The translations under genes and the position numbers were made by a program. From assembly GCA_041650795.1 (NCBI GenBank), contig JBAZKK010000018.1, positions 1-22,789 of the forward strand: 22,789 nucleotides of DNA. The letters are read 5' to 3'. This document shows, piece by piece, positions 21,008-22,789 of this stretch. The first letter of the stretch is position 1, and every line of letters starts with the position of its first letter. This DNA is from JBAZKK01 sp041650795. Lineage in GTDB: Bacteria > Omnitrophota > Gorgyraeia > Gygaellales > Profunditerraquicolaceae. The notes beneath the pieces are model-generated. The model was given only the letters and a program-made list of their open reading frames with translations, had not been told where the DNA came from and made no database searches.

Positions 21008-21748
21008 ATGAATTTTATCTGGGCAGTGGCTGCAAGCGTTATCTTGAGCCTGATTTCTTTAATAGGTATCTTTAGCATCCTGCTTAAAGAGAAACTCTTG
21101 GAGCGGATTCTCCTGCTCCTGGTGGGATTCTCGGCCGGCGGACTGATCGGAGGTGCATTCTTGCATCTTCTACCTGAGGCCCTGGAGCAGAGCAACTCCG
21201 GCAGCGTTTTTCTGTATACCATTTTAGGTTTTTTATTTTTTTTCATACTGGAACGCTACCTGCACTGGCGTCATTGCCATAAGGAGCACTGCAGTATCCA
21301 CGCTTTTACCTATCTCAATCTCATCGGGGACGGCATACATAATTTTACCGATGGCTTGGTTATCGGCGCCAGTTTCGTCGTCAGCATCAACTTCGGGATA
21401 ATCACTACGCTGGTGCTTGTATTCCACGAGATACCGCAGGAGATCGGCGATTTCGGGATTTTAGTCTATGGCGGGTTCAGCAGATTCAAGGCCCTTGCCT
21501 ACAATTTTATATCTGCGCTTACCTGTGTCCTGGGCACGGTAGTCGGCTATTATCTTACTTCTGTCATCGGGGACTTCTCTTCTTTTCTTCTTCCCGTCAC
21601 CGCCGGGGGATTCATCTATATCGCTGCCTGTGATCTGATACCCGAGCTGCATAAAGAGCCGGAATTAAAACGCGCCACCATTTCGATAGTGGCGTTTTGC
21701 TGCGGGATATTATTCATTCTGCTCACCGGGCTTCTGCACGTCCATTAG
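21008..21748 (+). CDS. ZIP-family divalent metal transporter
   Basis: The 246 residues form a ZIP-type transporter with about eight hydrophobic segments. The metal path motifs are GDGIHNFTDGLVIGASF (His111, Asn112, Asp115; TM4) and VFHEIPQEIGDFGIL (His140, Glu141, Gln144, Glu145; TM5), the standard binuclear site. A loop between TM3 and TM4 carries a metal-binding cluster HWRHCHKEHCSIH (residues 86-98: four to five His and two Cys). ZIP proteins move zinc, iron or manganese into the cytoplasm. The substrate is uncertain; FeoA and FeoB downstream make iron or a general metal role plausible. The ATG follows ACGGAGG (20996-21002), and FeoA starts 24 bases after the stop. Confidence 0.9.
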   Translation: MNFIWAVAASVILSLISLIGIFSILLKEKLLERILLLLVGFSAGGLIGGAFLHLLPEALEQSNSGSVFLYTILGFLFFFILERYLHWRHCHKEHCSIHAFTYLNLIGDGIHNFTDGLVIGASFVVSINFGIITTLVLVFHEIPQEIGDFGILVYGGFSRFKALAYNFISALTCVLGTVVGYYLTSVIGDFSSFLLPVTAGGFIYIAACDLIPELHKEPELKRATISIVAFCCGILFILLTGLLHVH

Positions 21749-21772
21749 GCATACCGCAGGAATAGGAAAGCC

Positions 21773-22006
21773 ATGAAAAAGGTTTCTTTGGTCCAGATGA
21801 AAGAGCATCAGAAAGGCAAGGTTGCCGAGATACTTGGGGGCGGCTCCCTGCAGCACCGCATGATGAGCCTCGGTGTTTACCCCGGGAGCAATATCACCAA
21901 ACTCAGCCATTTTGCGCTGAGGGGGCCGGTTACCGTAAAGGTCGGCCGTACCGTATTGGCCCTCGGGGACGGCATGGCCTCCAAGGTCATGGTTTTATTG
22001 GAATGA
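21773..22006 (+). CDS. feoA: FeoA, small cytosolic SH3-like regulator of ferrous iron uptake
   Basis: The 77-residue protein is a FeoA family member, a small beta-barrel of SH3 type that partners FeoB. Family features are the G...I..I......RLMSLGVYPGS-like stretch (here HRMMSLGVYPGSNITKL, about residues 28-44) and the C-terminal FALRGPVTVKVGRTVLALGDGMASKVMV. There is no membrane segment. The stop codon shares ATGA (22003-22006) with the start of feoB, so translation is coupled. The Shine-Dalgarno AGGAAAG (about 21761-21770) precedes the ATG. Confidence 0.9.
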   Translation: MKKVSLVQMKEHQKGKVAEILGGGSLQHRMMSLGVYPGSNITKLSHFALRGPVTVKVGRTVLALGDGMASKVMVLLE

Positions 22007-22789
22007 TAAAAAAAATCTTCCTGATAGGCAATCCCAATGTCGGAAAGAGCGTGGTATTCTCCCGTCTCACCGGGGTCCACGTCGTATCTTCCAATTACCC
22101 CGGGACAACCGTAGAGATCTCGCGCGGTTACCTTAAAATCGGCGATGACAGGGTCGAGGTAATAGACCTGCCGGGGACATACTCCCTCCAGCCGAGCTCC
22201 AAGGCCGAAGAGGTCGCCGTATCTCTATTAAAGGAAAGCCAGCGTCAGGATATTGCAGTAGTCAATGTTATTGATGCCACTAACCTTGAGAGGAACCTGT
22301 TTTTGACCCTGCAGTTGGTTGAGGAGGGCTATCCCGTGGCGGTGTGCCTTAATATGTGCGATGATACCGCGCACCGCGGCATTAACATCGATGTGGCAAG
22401 ATTGGCGCAAATCCTGGGGGTAGCGGTTATACCGACCTGCGGTCTTACCGGCTCAGGGGTTAGGCCTTTGATGGAGAGTATCAGCAACATAAGGCCGTCT
22501 CTTCAAAAGGCACGTACGCACCTGGAGCGTTGGCAGGAGATAGGCAGGATAATAGAACAGACCCAGCATCTTAGCCACCGCCACCATAATTTAAGAGAGC
22601 TCCTGGAGGATGCGTCTCTTAGGCCGTTCAGCGGCACGCTCATTGCGTCGCTGGCGATTTACACCTCCTTTAAGTTCGTGCGTTTTCTTGCCGAGTGGCT
22701 TATCGCAAATGTTTTCGACCCGGTCTTCTACGATATCTACCAGCCTCTCCTTATGAAAATAAGCTCGGCCCTTGGGGGAAGCGGTTTCT
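22003..22789 (+). CDS. feoB: FeoB ferrous iron transporter, N-terminal G domain (partial at right edge)
   Basis: The frame from the ATG at 22003 stays open to the end of the window, giving 262 residues. It holds the FeoB G-protein domain: G1 GNPNVGKS (9-16), switch I NYPGTT (31-36), G3 DLPGTYSL (55-62), G4 NMCD (117-120) and a G5-like TCGLTGSG (about 150-157). A linker follows with HRHH and IASLAIYTSFKFVRF-type helices that lead to the membrane domain, which is outside the window. FeoB is an inner-membrane GTP-dependent ferrous iron importer. The gene overlaps feoA by four bases (ATGA). The G1 motif continues VVFSRLTG, unlike the more common TTLFNALTG, but keeps all functional positions. Confidence 0.93.
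   Translation, partial: MIKKIFLIGNPNVGKSVVFSRLTGVHVVSSNYPGTTVEISRGYLKIGDDRVEVIDLPGTYSLQPSSKAEEVAVSLLKESQRQDIAVVNVIDATNLERNLFLTLQLVEEGYPVAVCLNMCDDTAHRGINIDVARLAQILGVAVIPTCGLTGSGVRPLMESISNIRPSLQKARTHLERWQEIGRIIEQTQHLSHRHHNLRELLEDASLRPFSGTLIASLAIYTSFKFVRFLAEWLIANVFDPVFYDIYQPLLMKISSALGGSGF

Noticed and set aside
1..22789. tRNA, rRNA, CRISPR arrays, insertion sequences and prophage genes
   Set aside because: No repeat array, transposase, terminal inverted repeats or RNA-gene signature was seen. The region looks chromosomal and metabolic.

Overview
This 22.8-kb window carries about 24 protein genes, all on the + strand, tightly packed at roughly 50% G+C. It comes from a Gram-negative-type (diderm) bacterium: there is a lipid A-type acyltransferase (LpxL/HtrB), an ADP-heptose epimerase for LPS core (HldD), an OprB-like outer-membrane porin and a CsgG-like lipoprotein. 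A two-subunit glycine decarboxylase (GcvPA+GcvPB), a LipM-type octanoyltransferase and the overall gene style suggest an uncultured lineage such as Candidatus Omnitrophota. That placement is inference; no rRNA or other taxonomic marker is present.

Layout. (1) 1-2055: the end of a possible PIG-L deacetylase with a C-terminal beta-rich domain, an adenosine-specific kinase, and an LpxL-type acyltransferase broken by a frameshift at about 1468-1489. (2) 2056-6194: a small two-helix membrane protein closed by a strong terminator, then the biotin transporter subunit BioY, a twin-CBS protein and two overlapping ArsB/DASS-type permeases. (3) 6223-9021: a secreted DUF5666-like protein, a HAD phosphatase, a CsgG-like lipoprotein, a 26-codon very basic mini-gene resembling ribosomal protein bTHX, and a STAS-PilZ fusion. 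(4) 9046-22789: a metal-homeostasis region. The nickel regulator NikR sits behind a perfect NikR operator (GTGTTAC-N13-GTAACAC), followed by an OprB-like porin and the nickel ECF components NikM and NikN. Next come hldD, hypA, the complete glycine cleavage system (gcvT, gcvH, gcvPA, gcvPB), lipM and lipA. Then come the remaining nickel transporter subunits NikQ and NikO, a ZIP metal transporter, FeoA and the start of FeoB, which runs off the window.

How the genes fit together. NikM, NikN, NikQ and NikO would form one nickel uptake transporter, yet nikMN and nikQO are separated by about 7.2 kb holding heptose, HypA, glycine-cleavage and lipoate genes. From nikM (11013) to the end of nikO (20917) no intergenic gap exceeds 25 bases and several genes overlap, so these eleven genes look like one transcript. 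LipM and LipA would make the lipoyl group on Lys63 of GcvH, so the one-carbon block is self-sufficient apart from the shared dihydrolipoamide dehydrogenase (GcvL), which is not here. HypA is a nickel-insertion chaperone for hydrogenase, which fits nickel uptake. The most interesting points are the nickel ECF operon interrupted by glycine cleavage, the NikR operator and a possible second one before the porin, the histidine-rich tail of NikO, the broken lpxL gene with a non-canonical active-site motif, the bTHX-like mini-gene, and the paired permeases with a CBS partner.
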